Assembly: GCA_037355855.1 (NCBI GenBank)
Contig: CM074761.1
Span: forward strand, 1,755,346 to 1,819,345
From: Pseudo-nitzschia pungens
Taxonomy: Eukaryota; Bacillariophyta; Bacillariophyceae; Bacillariales; Bacillariaceae
Reading direction: 5' to 3'
Length of the DNA: 64,000 bases
The notes below the pieces were generated by a model. The model had not been told where the DNA came from and ran no database searches. It worked only from the letters and a program-made list of their open reading frames with translations. Shown here piece by piece: positions 22,080-33,467 of the stretch. Position 1 is the first letter of the stretch, and every line of letters starts with the position of its first letter. The translations under genes and the position numbers were made by a program.

Positions 22080-23586
22080 CGGCCTTTTTTGATTCTTGTT
22101 GGATTGATCCAAAGAAGATGAAACTCTTTGTGGTGCGTTCTCGAGTACCGGTAGCTTCGGGGATAGTTTGCCTTCCCACCGGTAGTTGCATTATTTTAAA
22201 ACTACCCAGAACAATAAAAGTACCGGTACGAGTATTAGAAGACCGAGTAATCCTTATCAGTAAGTCAAAGAGTAATACGAAGTACTGTATTACAAGGTCC
22301 AAGTACAAATACAAGTACAAGCACAAGCACGAGTAAGTACATTGCTTGGTAATCACAGCAACTCACGGAATGGGGATCGATGCAAACATGTTACCTTACC
22401 CTGTACTCGTACGACTTAACCTATAAAGAAAGGCTCTTACAGTTTCTTTTGTTGCGCAAGGTGTCATCATCGCGTCATCGTCGTCTGCGTTGACAGTTGA
22501 CAGCCGTTCTGACACTTTTTTTTAATCTCCGAACACTAATCTCCAATCATCTAACGGATCATACCAACCCAAATGGGGTCATAGCAACACGGGGTATCCC
22601 CAGGTTGTTGCGACTTGTGACCCCTGAACGATTACAGGCACGAAGTAAGGTTACGAGTTGAGTTGTGGTTCAAGATACGAATAGGACACATACGAGTAAG
22701 TTACTTGTACATAAGATTACGAGGTAAGATACTGGCACTGAGTTCACCGATACTATGTCATAGTATCGGATGCCAGTGCGTATCCATAACTTGCCGGTAA
22801 TAGAGAGAATCTCAATACAGTTATCCATTCTATGAGGACATACCAGTAAGTTTACTCGTACGGTAAGGTTTACACTCTTCATGACAAGTTTTTACTTACT
22901 GATAAAGTTAGTCATAGCTTCGTATTTACAAATGGAAAAAATGACGACGTGTAGATCAGTACACAGGGGATATTCTCAAATTAATACTAGTACTACCTCT
23001 GCTCAATATCCACTTTGTCTCTGTTGTCAGAAGACACATTCGCGATTTGAAACGACCCGACCGTATCAAACCCCCACAATTTCGATGTGAGTTTCTGCAA
23101 ACCCAAACCCTGTCCCTTAGGCCTAATTCTATTGACTACTAATGTGAAGACTCCACCTATTCAAAAACAAGTATTTCTCGATTCATTCATTCATTCATTC
23201 ATTCTTTCATCCACTTTTCTGTGGACAAGACAATCGTGTGTTATCGGTATCCTAAAAAAAGGAAATAGGAAGTGGCCGACATTGTTTTTTTTTTTTCATA
23301 AACCCGTGAGTTTTTTTTTTTCATAAACCCATGATGGATGAGAAGTGGAATTGATGTCAACTCATTGCACGATTATGAAGAATGGATCTCCACTGGGTGC
23401 TTACCAACAACTCCAAAATGTACCAGAAAGTAACCCAGCCAAGGAGTAGTTGAAACATAGAATCTTCACCATGACAAATTAGGAGTTGAATTTTGCATTT
23501 CAATAATTGTCACAAGCATTGAACTGGGATTGAATCCCAGAGTGAAGAGTAAAGGTTCATTCGGCTGTCGGATGACAGTTTTTTTC
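22080..23586. other. Intergenic with short repeats
   Basis: Contains an AAGTAC-type repeat at about 22298-22335, dense TACCGGTA/GTAAGGTTAC words to about 22870, the ATTC microsatellite listed separately, and a duplicated T-run plus CATAAACCC element (23285-23309 and 23311-23334). No supported gene. Confidence 0.6.
23181..23204. repeat. (ATTC)6 microsatellite
   Basis: Six perfect ATTC units in the gap upstream of gene A's neighbour genes. Confidence 0.95.
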
Positions 23587-24627
23587 TTATTCTTCCAACT
23601 CTCGTTGTTTCAATTCGTTCATGTCGAAATCCATTCCAAAATGGCGTCCATCAAAATCCCACAAACTCCTCAACACAACATCGGCCCCACTCTCTGAAAA
23701 CTGAGCTAGTTCTTCCTCGGAAAACCGTGCGTCGGGAATTGCAACAACCTTGCAACCCGCTGCCTTTCCGGATTTCACTCCCGAGAGCGCATCCTCAAAG
23801 ACCAAACATTCTTTTGGATCAACATTCAAACGGCGAGCGGCCTCTAAATAGATATCGGGTGCCGGTTTTCCGTTCTTGACGGCGGGGTCGTCCCCAGTTA
23901 CAATTGCGTCGATGTGTTCGAACAAATGGCGTTCGTGACGGATGCGTTTCTTGTTAACCCCCGACATTCGACTGGAAGTTGCAATTGCTAGCGGAATTTT
24001 AGAGTTCGAAAAACTGCAATAGGAAACAATACCTTCAACCAACGCCTTGGCTCCTTCACAAGCTTCGATTTCGGCGCACATCCCATTCAGGTTTTTTTCC
24101 CACAAATCGATCAATTCGTCAACCGTCGGAAGGGGGTTCTCCGTGTGCTGCCTGCCGAAGTTTAAACATATCGGCCCCCACTCTTTTCCACGTAATCCAA
24201 GGATCTGTTTTTTGACTTCCCATGGCAATTTCCAATCCGATTCGGGTTGGGAACCGAACGATGCCGACAAACAAGACTTTGGCACATGGCCAAACAGAGC
24301 CATCATTATCGCTTTGTCGGCAAGCCTTTCGGTGTCCAAAAGAGTTCCGTCCATATCGAAAAGAATTGCCTTGATACTAGTTGCATCATTTGAAGAGCAG
24401 TTTTCTTCAACGATCGAAGCTGTCATCTTGCAGGAGTTTGAATGTTTAATGCAGTTCACTTTCTTCGCGTGCGAGAGTGACAAAGATGCTTGTCTTGTTC
24501 CACAACAGAAGGGAACAAATCGAGGAGATAAGCCGACGAAACTTAATACTCTCTCGGACAAAAGTGAAGCATATATCAGAACCTGTAAGAGAAGTGATCC
24601 TAATGGCCTCCGCAATAGCAGAGGCAT
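23587..24627 (-). CDS. HAD-superfamily sugar-phosphate or nucleotide phosphatase, organelle-targeted
   Basis: Haloacid-dehalogenase hydrolase of the beta-phosphoglucomutase/pseudouridine-phosphatase type (346 residues). Motif I FDMDGTLLDTE (90-100) carries the nucleophile and acid Asp; motif II is the Ser of ATSSR; motif III is the Lys of KNGKPAPDIY; motif IV is FEDALSG. A helical cap lies between motifs I and II. The N terminus has a hydrophobic signal-like segment (LGSLLLQVLIYASLL) and VLSFVGLS, resembling a plastid presequence, then a linker to the enzyme at about residue 85. Substrate cannot be told from sequence; the GKPAPDIY form is common to several sugar-phosphate phosphatases. Confidence 0.92.
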   Translation of the reverse strand: MPLLLRRPLGSLLLQVLIYASLLSERVLSFVGLSPRFVPFCCGTRQASLSLSHAKKVNCIKHSNSCKMTASIVEENCSSNDATSIKAILFDMDGTLLDTERLADKAIMMALFGHVPKSCLSASFGSQPESDWKLPWEVKKQILGLRGKEWGPICLNFGRQHTENPLPTVDELIDLWEKNLNGMCAEIEACEGAKALVEGIVSYCSFSNSKIPLAIATSSRMSGVNKKRIRHERHLFEHIDAIVTGDDPAVKNGKPAPDIYLEAARRLNVDPKECLVFEDALSGVKSGKAAGCKVVAIPDARFSEEELAQFSESGADVVLRSLWDFDGRHFGMDFDMNELKQRELEE

Positions 24628-25662
24628 ACTATTATTTTTTCTTTCAGCTTTGGTACCGTATGAACTGTGTCTCCTTTTTCATCGATGTGCATTCAGCATT
24701 ATTATTTTCAGGTTGGGTTACGTACGAGTAAGGTTATTTGTATTGGGTATTACTTCGTACTTCGTACTAATTTGTAATACGTACTCGTACGTACTCAATC
24801 GAAGGGGTCGACTCCTGCTCAACCGAAGAGGCATGCACGTAAGGTATTACGTAAGTTTCATGGCTCCGAAACCATCGCTATTCTTCATAAGAATGATACG
24901 GTAAGGCTAAGGTTACTGATCCATTGCAGTATGGTAACCTTACCGGTAATTACCGGTACAGCATTCGAAACATTTTAAGGTTACTACTTCATACGGAATG
25001 AGTTACTACGAGTACTTAGTACACGTAACCTTACCGGTAATGTTACTTCGGACGAGTCCTCCCTTCTGTTGGGAAGCGAAGTTTACAATTTTATTTACGT
25101 GTAGTAAGATTATGGACTAGAGTGAACAGATGGTATCCTTGAAGGTTGATGAGCATATTACTTATAATTTTGATTTGTTGTCTTCTCATTGGCTTAAAAG
25201 CAAAAAAGAGGAACACGAATCTTTCGCCATCTCGTGCCGAACTGAGAACAATTGTTCTTTGATCAAAATAGGAGTAGGTCTTACGGTATGTATGGGTATT
25301 AGACGTCCTAGGACCTAGAGTAATGAAAGTGTGAAGATACTGGTCGATACGGGTAAGGTTACAAGTGTTTCTTACCAGTGTTATCAAATCTGGAACGTCG
25401 AGTACGAGTACTCGTAATCTTACTTGTAAGGTTTTCTTTGTCTTTCCTCTTCTTTTCTTACCGGTGGTACATCCCTTGTCATAATAAAATACGAAGTAAT
25501 CGATTATTGTGCAGCCTGCTCAGGTCTCCCGAGCTGCGAAAACTTTCAGAAGCAGAAGTAGAGACTTTTCTGGTTTTTTTCTCTGCTCCTCTGCTTTACT
25601 TTGGTGCAGACGACAAACTCAGCAGACAACAAAAGCTGATTTAAAAGAAGCATTCTATTCCC
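24628..25662. other. Intergenic, dense in palindromic words
   Basis: Shared upstream region of the diverging HAD and GMC genes. At 24714-25060 it is packed with GTAAGGTTAC/GTAACCTTAC, TACCGGTA and TACGTAC words. The ORF-like stretches are low quality. No supported gene. Confidence 0.6.
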
Positions 25663-27387
25663 ATGTTTCGAAACGAGAATGCGTTGCCTCTCATTGGGGA
25701 CGATGAGGAGTTTGACTTGATCGTTGTCGGAAGTGGAAATGGAGCTTGTGGCTTTCTGAACGAGTGCCTCAACAACGTTTCTTCCGATTACAAGATTTTG
25801 GTGCTAGAGCAGGGACAAAACTTTTTTTACACTTCCGATGTCACGCACCAAACAGGATGGTCGAAGATCTATTCCTCGGGTGACATCTTCCAACTCCACA
25901 ATGCTGTTACTACTAAGGGCAGATCGGTCCTTTCTGGCAGAGCAAAAACCTTGGGCGGTGGTGGTTCCATTAATTATACCATGATCCACGAGAGCTCGGA
26001 ATGGTTGGTCAGACAGGCCGGCAGGGATGTTGACTACTGGGATCGATGCAAAATGGATTTGAACGGAGCTCTGTCCCGACCAGACCCATTCGAAGATGGA
26101 TACCAAACGCCCTTTGCCAAATTCATCTCGGACAATGCCACCCAAAAAGCAGGATACAAGCCTCCACAACGAAGTGATAACAAGTTCAACAACATTCCGA
26201 GTCTACCGAACAACACCGAATCCAAGCAATTGTTTATTTTTCCAACCCAGTTCAACCAATTTGGACAGCGTACAAACAGCGGTGTATCACTCGTCAAATG
26301 GGAAAAGGTCCACTGTCGATGGAATACAGACGTAACGGGTTTAGTGATGAGTGATGACGAGACCGAATCATTTACATGCACTGGTATTCAAACGAAGAAT
26401 ACCAAAACCGGAGTTTCGAAAACCTACAAGGTCAAGAAAGGAAGCGGGCGAGTGGTGTTGTGCGCAGGATCGCAGAGCCCACGATTGCTCTTGCAGACGA
26501 AGGTACTAGCCGACAAGAATCAAAAAATCGGGACACGGGTCAACGATCACATTTGTATGCCGCTAGGATTTTACGTTGTCGACGAGGCGCGAAAATCATC
26601 GGTCGGTCCCACCAACAATTACGAGTCTCTCTTTGCCACTATGAAAGTTCGTATCGGCGACGAAGCCGAAGACGACGTTGCCCTAGTGAATCTCGACTTC
26701 TTTAGTGGGGATGTTCTTCGCTTGGTATACCTGATTTCAAGTCTTTTCCTGTGCTTCCTGCCTCTGAATGCATTCAAGCGCTTCATGGGAAGAAACCCGA
26801 TCGTCTTTACCTACCTTTCGAATACTATTCGGGTTTTTCTAACGGCTATCATTTTTATCGTTCGTTTTTTTTTCATTATTTTCCCGGGTGACCAAAAATT
26901 CGTTATCACCACTGCTCTAGTGAAGTTCAATGCAACCAAGGAGGGCTACTACGAAAAGAAAGGCGACCGGATCACACTGCGTTTCTTCGAGGATGAAAAG
27001 GATTACGAGGTTGCAATAGAAGCAATAAAAAAGAACCTCGACTTTTTGGAGTCCAATGGTGCGAAGCCAAATTTCCTTCTCCGGGTTTTGTTCCAGTTTG
27101 TGACAAAAATCCCGTACAAGAAGGAGCAGGTGAAGCGATACGTCCATCATTTCGCCAGAAAGACCTTGCTGTCGGAACAGCATCTTGCAGGAGGATGCTT
27201 GTTTGGCGATGTGGTCGACAAGGGTTTGAATGATAGCACCTCGACAGGAAAGGTCTTCGGATCCGACAACGTATACGTTGCCGACTTGTCCGTTGTCCCG
27301 CTGCCTCGTGTTAGCACTCAAATGACCGCCTACCTCATGGGTCACCACGTTGCAAAGCAACTTTACTCCACCGACGAGACAAACTAG
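25663..27387 (+). CDS. GMC oxidoreductase (FAD) with internal hydrophobic segments
   Basis: Glucose-methanol-choline family flavoenzyme, single exon, 574 residues. The N-terminal FAD fold has VVGSGNGACGF (about 21-31) and the acidic end of strand 2 (VLEQG); GGGGSINY (about 105) is the second GMC signature region; AGSQSPRLLL contacts FAD. The C terminus has HLAGGCLFG, DNVYVADLSVVPLPRVSTQMTAYLMGHHVA, with the family's catalytic His/Asn pair region. Unusually, two hydrophobic segments interrupt the substrate domain (about residues 348-369, LRLVYLISSLFLCFLPL, and 386-408, VFLTAIIFIVRFFFIIF), suggesting membrane association. Such insertions occur in long-chain alcohol oxidases, a possible but unproven substrate class. 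No N-terminal signal peptide. Confidence 0.9.
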   Translation: MFRNENALPLIGDDEEFDLIVVGSGNGACGFLNECLNNVSSDYKILVLEQGQNFFYTSDVTHQTGWSKIYSSGDIFQLHNAVTTKGRSVLSGRAKTLGGGGSINYTMIHESSEWLVRQAGRDVDYWDRCKMDLNGALSRPDPFEDGYQTPFAKFISDNATQKAGYKPPQRSDNKFNNIPSLPNNTESKQLFIFPTQFNQFGQRTNSGVSLVKWEKVHCRWNTDVTGLVMSDDETESFTCTGIQTKNTKTGVSKTYKVKKGSGRVVLCAGSQSPRLLLQTKVLADKNQKIGTRVNDHICMPLGFYVVDEARKSSVGPTNNYESLFATMKVRIGDEAEDDVALVNLDFFSGDVLRLVYLISSLFLCFLPLNAFKRFMGRNPIVFTYLSNTIRVFLTAIIFIVRFFFIIFPGDQKFVITTALVKFNATKEGYYEKKGDRITLRFFEDEKDYEVAIEAIKKNLDFLESNGAKPNFLLRVLFQFVTKIPYKKEQVKRYVHHFARKTLLSEQHLAGGCLFGDVVDKGLNDSTSTGKVFGSDNVYVADLSVVPLPRVSTQMTAYLMGHHVAKQLYSTDETN

Positions 27388-27643
27388 TCGATGCGCCGCT
27401 TTATTTGTTGGATGAGGATCCAATCGTGTCCCATTATTGTCTGTTGTTATATGTATGTATTGTACCATACTTTTTCTGCGTTGACGCAAAATGCCTTGTT
27501 GACAAACATACAAATCTTGTTTCAACAGCACCAATAGAGTTGATCACCAATTTTGAACAACGCAATTACAATTTCGATCGCCATTTACCCAGTGGAAGAT
27601 ACGTGCAAACAAAAGATATAATACTACTGACTCCTGGCAAATG

Positions 27644-27665
27644 CTACTACTACTAGTAGTAGTAG
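27644..27665. repeat. 22-bp perfect palindrome of CTA/TAG triplets
   Basis: CTA repeats meet TAG repeats head to head, so the stretch equals its own reverse complement and can form a hairpin. Confidence 0.9.
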
Positions 27666-28022
27666 TAATCATCACCATAAAATACTCATTATATCAGCAG
27701 CAGCATCTACTATTACTATTACTGGTACTACTACTATTGGTGTTCACTGGTCCTGTATCATAGATTGACCAGGACAAAGTCGACTTAACGCCCTGGGGAT
27801 CAGTCTGCCCATAACCTTTCAGATTGTTAGATATGCCATAAACATTATTTTTGAGTGTCAAAACTCAGTTGGATGACATGCTCACAGAGTGATGTCGAAG
27901 AATTGGAAATGTAGAGTGTATGAAGCCGATACTTCTTATGTATATGTCTGACAGGCATAGAAAGGGATGGAATCAAAGTAGACCACAACCTAGCTAGTCA
28001 CCCCGTGAAATTAAACAATAGG

Positions 28023-28190
28023 AGTAGTACTACTACTAGCTAGTAGTAGTATTACTGTTTGGGACTAGTAGTTCTAGTAATAGTAGTAGTAATAGTACTA
28101 CTAGAGAGTACTAGTAGTACTAGTAGGAAGTTGCTACAACAACAAGAAGTACTACTACTAGTAGTAGTAGTACGACTAGTACTACGTGTG
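28023..28190. repeat. Imperfect TAG/TAC triplet repeat
   Basis: Alternating blocks of TAGTAG and TACTAC on one strand, giving several local hairpins. The flanking ACAACAACAAG belongs to the same low-complexity tract. Confidence 0.85.
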
Positions 28191-29229
28191 GTAGTTCTTC
28201 CCACCAAATTATTACTAATTCCTGCGACAGACACTCGCCAGCCTAATCAATCAAGAACAGGTTGGTGCCATTACCTGTCACCTATCATCTGTGACCATTG
28301 TCATGATGTGTTCGAATCCAAGGGTGAAGGAGTCAACGGAAGACATACTACTAGTAGTAGTAGCATCCAGTATGACCAAAAAACGACAACATCATAATCT
28401 TGCTTCATATATTCCACAAGTATGTTTTGGAGTAATAGTACGTAAGACCTTACGAACAGACGTATCTCAATATTCGAACATCAGCAACTGGGACTCGAGA
28501 GCGGTTGATATTTCGAACGGACTACAACGGGCGCGGAAGTGTCGGCCAACGACGACGGGCTTACATGCAGTTTCATCACTATTGGTTTTTCCTCCCATTT
28601 TCAAACATCAAGACCAAGCAAGACTCACTCGATCGATAGTAGTAAGCTCGACATAATTAGTGTCACTCCTGTTCCAACATTCCGTAACTTACCGTACCTT
28701 ACTCGAACTCCGTCCAAAACGGAACCGAATCCTTCATGATCGTGCATTTTAAAAGTCAAAACCGTCGTGCCAGTGAGTGTACCAGGACGCGCGCATACGT
28801 GGTTGTACCTCCAGTACCAGTCAATCCGTACCGGTAGCTCTAACAACCCCACAGCAAGTTCTATCACCCGAATTTTGTCATTCATCTCTCTGGAGTCTCA
28901 ACCAAAATCGACTCTTCTAAATCCAACTCGTTACAACAATATTTGGCTCGAGTCGGCTGCATTTGATCGCACTCCCAACGAACGGAAAGACATCGTGACT
29001 GTTTGCATACCACACATTGAAATCGGGTCGAGATAGTCGAGATAGATCTCGAGTGTTGAACGCACGACTGATACGCAACGACGCGGACCAGGTCGGAGGG
29101 ATATACTGTATGCTGGAGCCAATTGCTAGACCCTTGTCTACTTGAAGTTGGAACTCGTTGCCAAACGAAGGACATAGCGGACCTAGGACGGGGTGAGCGG
29201 GAGAAGCGATCGATCGACCGAGGCAAAAC

Positions 29230-31866
29230 ATGGTCTCGGCATCCCTGTCAAAACGAATATCACGGAAACGTTCTCATCGATTCCCATCGCATTGCTCGTT
29301 CCCAATTTATATCACTCTGTGGATATGGCTCGTGGCTACCGGTATCAATGATTGTGGGACACACAATATTTGGGTTCGGGCTCAGTCCAACAACGATGAT
29401 TTCGACTGTTACGATGATATTTACGAATCGGATCGGAACGGGGACGGAAAGGTAGATTCCCAAGAATACGTAGATTTCTTTCGCCTAAGATTGGAACATC
29501 GCCGATCCGACGAAGGTTCAATCTATGACGTGTCGCAATTCAAGACCTTTCAGGACATGCCGTTCCCGTTGCAATCCAATTTCTATGCGCTCTCCTGTTT
29601 CTGTACACGATTTGAGTTCGGAGAACGACGACGATTTCGACAGATCGACGTGTTGCGTTGGAGACAATGCTCACATTTCCGTTGTTACTGCCGGCAGCGC
29701 TCTTGGTGTAGACGATGCAATGACGGGTCAAGAACTCATGTATGTCACTCTGGTTTGTGACCTTACGCGCCGAGCCATCAACGATGCAATTGAGACGATG
29801 GAAACCATTCCGCCGCTGCCTACTGATTCTCCTACTGATTCCCCCACTACCGCTGCGCCTACGTCGCGACCAACTCAGAGGCCAACAATGAGGCCAACCA
29901 CGAGGCCGACAGAAACACCGACAGAGACACCCACCAGTAGCCCTCCGAGCACGAGCCCGACATCGAAACCATCCATTCCTGCTACAATGCCACCCACTCT
30001 GGCACCGTCGTCATCTGCTTCTTCGTTGTCATCGTCGTTGCCATCGTCGATGCCATCGCCAATAGAGACTACACAATACGTCTCCACCTATTTCACGGTG
30101 AAGACGGTGTATTCGATCATAGTCGAAGACAATGGCGACCAAGGTGACACTGAACAGCAGAAGCAGCCGGTGACCAGCGAAGCACCGCAGGGAGTCATCA
30201 GAGCCGGAACGAAAAAGTTCGGTCGAGGAGCATCTGATCGAGGCAATGGACGTGCTCGTGGAAAAAATTACCCTTGGACTTCTGGTATCAGGGAAGAACT
30301 CCAACGATCTTTTACAACTCTCTCTTTTCGGTCTTGCCCACGGCAATAGATAGCCGAGTGGATGTTGGTTTCACTTCTACTCCCGAACTGACCGAGATGG
30401 ACCGAGGAAGTGCCGGCAACGATTCCAAGGATACTGTCTTTGTTGGGGGTCCCTGTCCAGCCGAGATGATGACGAGTCAGTCGGAAAGCCAAAACGATCG
30501 TGACGATGACAACAGCAAAAGTGCAAAACCGACCCAACTGTATCGTTGCGAAGAAGTCACGGCATCGATTGTATTGGAACTTCGGTTGAATCCCAATGAT
30601 GTGGATGGTAATTCTGCCGACGGTGGAATTCCGACCATGGAAACCATAGAAGATTTGTACAGCGAAGCCCTAGAGTCAGAAATATTGAGTGGAAACCTGG
30701 CTGGCATCCTCGGATCCATTGTACCCAACTCGATGGCGAGAATAGCTACGGGTCAGATAGTATCGGTGGCCAAACCAACATCAAAACTAAGCATGCGAGT
30801 AGGAGTCCTTGCTGCCATTGTGGCTGCAGGCCTTCTTCTCATTATGATTGTCATCCAGTTCACTGTGTGGGCAAAAAACCGCGAACGGCGTTTAAAGGAA
30901 CGAAAACGAGTTGGACACAATCGGGATTCCACAAAGAAGCAAATGGACATAGTCACCAACCCGAGTGACGAAAGAGACAGTGCCGAAGAGAGAAATCAAG
31001 CTTCTTCGGAGAAAGTAGTCGACTCCGACCAGCAAATTGACCTCGAGACCGGCCAGAACAATCTTACAGATCCCGGAACCTGCGCAGTGGGAGTTGCCGC
31101 GGTTGCTGGTGCAAATCAATCGGCGAACGATGACGTCGACGCTGATTCGCGCGTGATCATTTCAGTTCCGTACTTCCCGTCTAGTCCGGGATCCATTGCC
31201 AGTAGCAATCCAGAAGACGCAAGGTCCACGGGAGGGATCTCGCAAGAATCAGATGCCGGTTGGTCCGAGACCTATACGTCCAGCATGGGGAGTTTGAGCG
31301 AAGAGGACGCCTTGTCTCTCCCAGAGCTCTCTTCAGCCACAGGCACCACCTTGATACCACTTGGAACAGAGCCCGCATCACCCGCTTCCAGAGAGCTGAC
31401 GCCAGGCGATAATTCGCACGAATCATCGCCGACCACAGTAAGTCAAACATATGCTGCTAACGAAAATACAACTTCTGCAGTAGTAGCAGAATTAGAAGAA
31501 TCACAATTATCACCGCCATCTTCCACACCACCCGGAACATTGAAACTGTTGGAACAAACGGTTTCCGACAACGACGATGATTTCATTATCCACGAGGACT
31601 CTTCGGATGATGATGAAGGGACTGACATTGTGGAAGATGGTGGCAAAATCGACAATGCTCAAAATGATGTATCCCGGGAAAAACAACCGCTATTGCCGTC
31701 GGAATTTCGTTCCAAAGTATTTGAATTGGTCGAACGCGTCGTTCCGGAGGAACTTGATCAAATAGACGACATGATAGCACAGTTCAAGAATCGCGAAGGC
31801 GAGCTGATCGATACATTATTGGCAATGGAAAAAAGAGCATCGTCACAGCAAAAGGACGAGCGATGA
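29230..31866 (+). CDS. Gene B: EF-hand/Pro-Thr membrane protein, reading frame broken three times
   Basis: Paralogue of gene A. It starts at ATG 29230 with a hydrophobic segment (FPIYITLWIWLVATGIND), then the calcium loop DRNGDGKVDSQE and MPFPLQSNF...SCFCT, matching A. The frame then shifts by +1 near 29608; the next frame carries STCCVGDN and a short Pro-Thr repeat (29815-30010) and a strand-rich piece (STYFTVKTVYSIIVED). A second +1 shift near 30224 gives EEHLIEAMDVLVEKITLGLL, similar to A's DLIQSMGIVAVNV. A third near 30330-30340 gives LPTAIDS, as in A. The last frame holds CEEVTASIVLEL, a membrane helix (about 30799-30865), an acidic tail and the family coiled-coil (VPEELDQIDDMIAQFKNREG), but no GDW repeats. 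Three extra bases explain everything; true pseudogene, sequence error or frameshifting remain possible. Confidence 0.75.
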
Positions 31867-33092
31867 ACGATTCGAATGGCGCAATCGGACTGAAAGCAGC
31901 TCGGCGAAAAAAATGCGATTTTGCAATGCCATGACCAATACAACGGGCACTGTCAAGGTGGGTACCGTGACGAGAACGAACAAAAGGAATCGCATTTCTA
32001 TTCAAATCATTGGAAGTGCTTCGGGAAACTATTTTGGTAAATCTTTTGATTCATCATTCATGGTTCAAAGCGAACATTTCCATCACCATGTTCACAAACT
32101 AAAACATCCATCGAATTGTAAACTACGTGTAAATGTAAGCTATACCTTGAATACTGTAATCTACAAATGCAAAATTGCCCTTGCCATAGCAGCTGATTGC
32201 TAAATACTCTGTTGCCCAGGACGACACTGAGATGGGCGGGCAGAAAAGTTGCAGGATTGAATGGTAACGACCTTAACATTCCTCAAATCCAGCGGTTCCG
32301 ATCACGATTGAATATCGAAGCCACGCAAGCAACAACATTTTTCGTAGGGTGCGCCGATTCCGTGCGCGTAGCGTAGCTCGGTTAAAGATTTGGCAGATTT
32401 GTCTTGGGACTTTGAAGACCCGGCAGGGGCTTGGAATAGAACGACGGTGGCACACATAGTGCAGCCCGAAATGTTTCGCGGAAGTATTCTACGCAGGCTA
32501 TAGTTGCTTTGTTGGTTTGCTCCGGATTGAGTTGTTTGACTCAATCGGTACTTTACTGGCATAAATAGTTGAGGGACACCTTCGGTTCGTGGTTGTATTT
32601 GATCGCCGGTGATTTGAGAATTTTGGCGGTGCGTGGTTGGCTTTTCATGAGGGATGGACATACGAGAATGCAATTTTCCGTGTTGGACTGTAGTTCTTGC
32701 TCGGATTACTTCTTTCGCGGTTATCAATGAAGCTTTTAAGTTCCTTTTTTCTCTGATTGCCTTTCGATACGCAATTTTTTTCGTCTCTGCCAACCTTGCT
32801 TGTCATTGAGGAATGGGTTGCCGTCTTTGACTCTTTCAACCCACGAACGCCCGTGATCCGAGAGTCCTGCGTTCCAAGATCATGTGAGGCGACGTCCCTT
32901 CCAAATCTTTCCGAAACTCCAAGAGTACTTATTTCGGTAAGGTTTGGAGGATTCTCGCCTCGGTTGTCTTCCACACCCGGCAAGCCCCATCTCAAATCAC
33001 AACTCCCACTTGCCTCTTCCATGTCACCTGGCCACCCTGCTCGCCTCCTGGCTGACAACAAGCCTAAACCTCCCACTCACCTTGTTGCTAGC
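31867..33092. other. Intergenic, possibly the left flank of a retroelement remnant
   Basis: 3' flank of gene B, then mixed sequence. The GC-richer part from about 32810 continues in frame into the copia-like fragment (next entry) and may be degenerate gag sequence. The minus-strand frames here look like shadows. Confidence 0.45.
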
Positions 33093-33467
33093 ATGGCTGA
33101 TGGTTCCAGTTTGGTTGTTGCCCGTTTTGATGACCCTGTTGCTTGCCAGTCCGTTACCAATCTCCTCCAACAACATACCAGTCCTCACAACTGGTCCGCC
33201 TGTCGCCACCACACATACCGCTGCAGTCAAGGTCGTTTCTCCAATCCCAACCTTGCCATGGTTGATCGTGGTGCCAATGGTTGTATCATTGGTCGCGATG
33301 CATCCCTTATTTCTGTTGACATTCCCCAACGGTTTGTCCATGTCACTGGCATCAACAACCACCAAATGCAAAACATTCCCATTTCCACTGCTGGTGCATA
33401 TTGTCAATCCAACCGTGGTCCTGTCATCCTCATATGTAAGGCGCGTCCAAACGGAACTGCTACCTAA
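33093..33467 (+). mobile_element. Ty1/copia-type retrotransposon fragment (aspartic protease region)
   Basis: The frame ends with a stretch typical of diatom copia polyproteins around the protease: MVDRGANGCIIGRD (protease Asp in DRGA), then a VDI...VTGINNHQM segment and TAGAYCQSNRGPVILI. The DRGANG form, with Arg where most proteases have Ser or Thr, is as I recall it from diatom copia elements. An upstream part (ACRHHTYRC) may be a weak zinc-knuckle remnant. The frame stops at 33467; no integrase, reverse transcriptase or LTR is visible, so this is a short dead fragment or a domesticated piece. Confidence 0.7.

Larger units (their letters stand above)
27388..29229. other. Intergenic, triplet microsatellites
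   Basis: TAC/TAG triplet repeats (see separate entries) and ordinary sequence. The short frames at 28500-29230 have no convincing protein character. Promoter side of gene B. Confidence 0.55.

Noticed and set aside
24047..24904. 285-residue plus-strand frame
   Set aside because: Antisense to the HAD phosphatase whose motifs are on the minus strand; no domain of its own.
28300..28325. GTTCGAATCC, as in a tRNA T-loop
   Set aside because: No matching acceptor stem, D-arm or anticodon arm at the right distance.
32645..33076. 143-residue minus-strand frame
   Set aside because: Overlaps the copia-like plus-strand frame; composition looks antisense.
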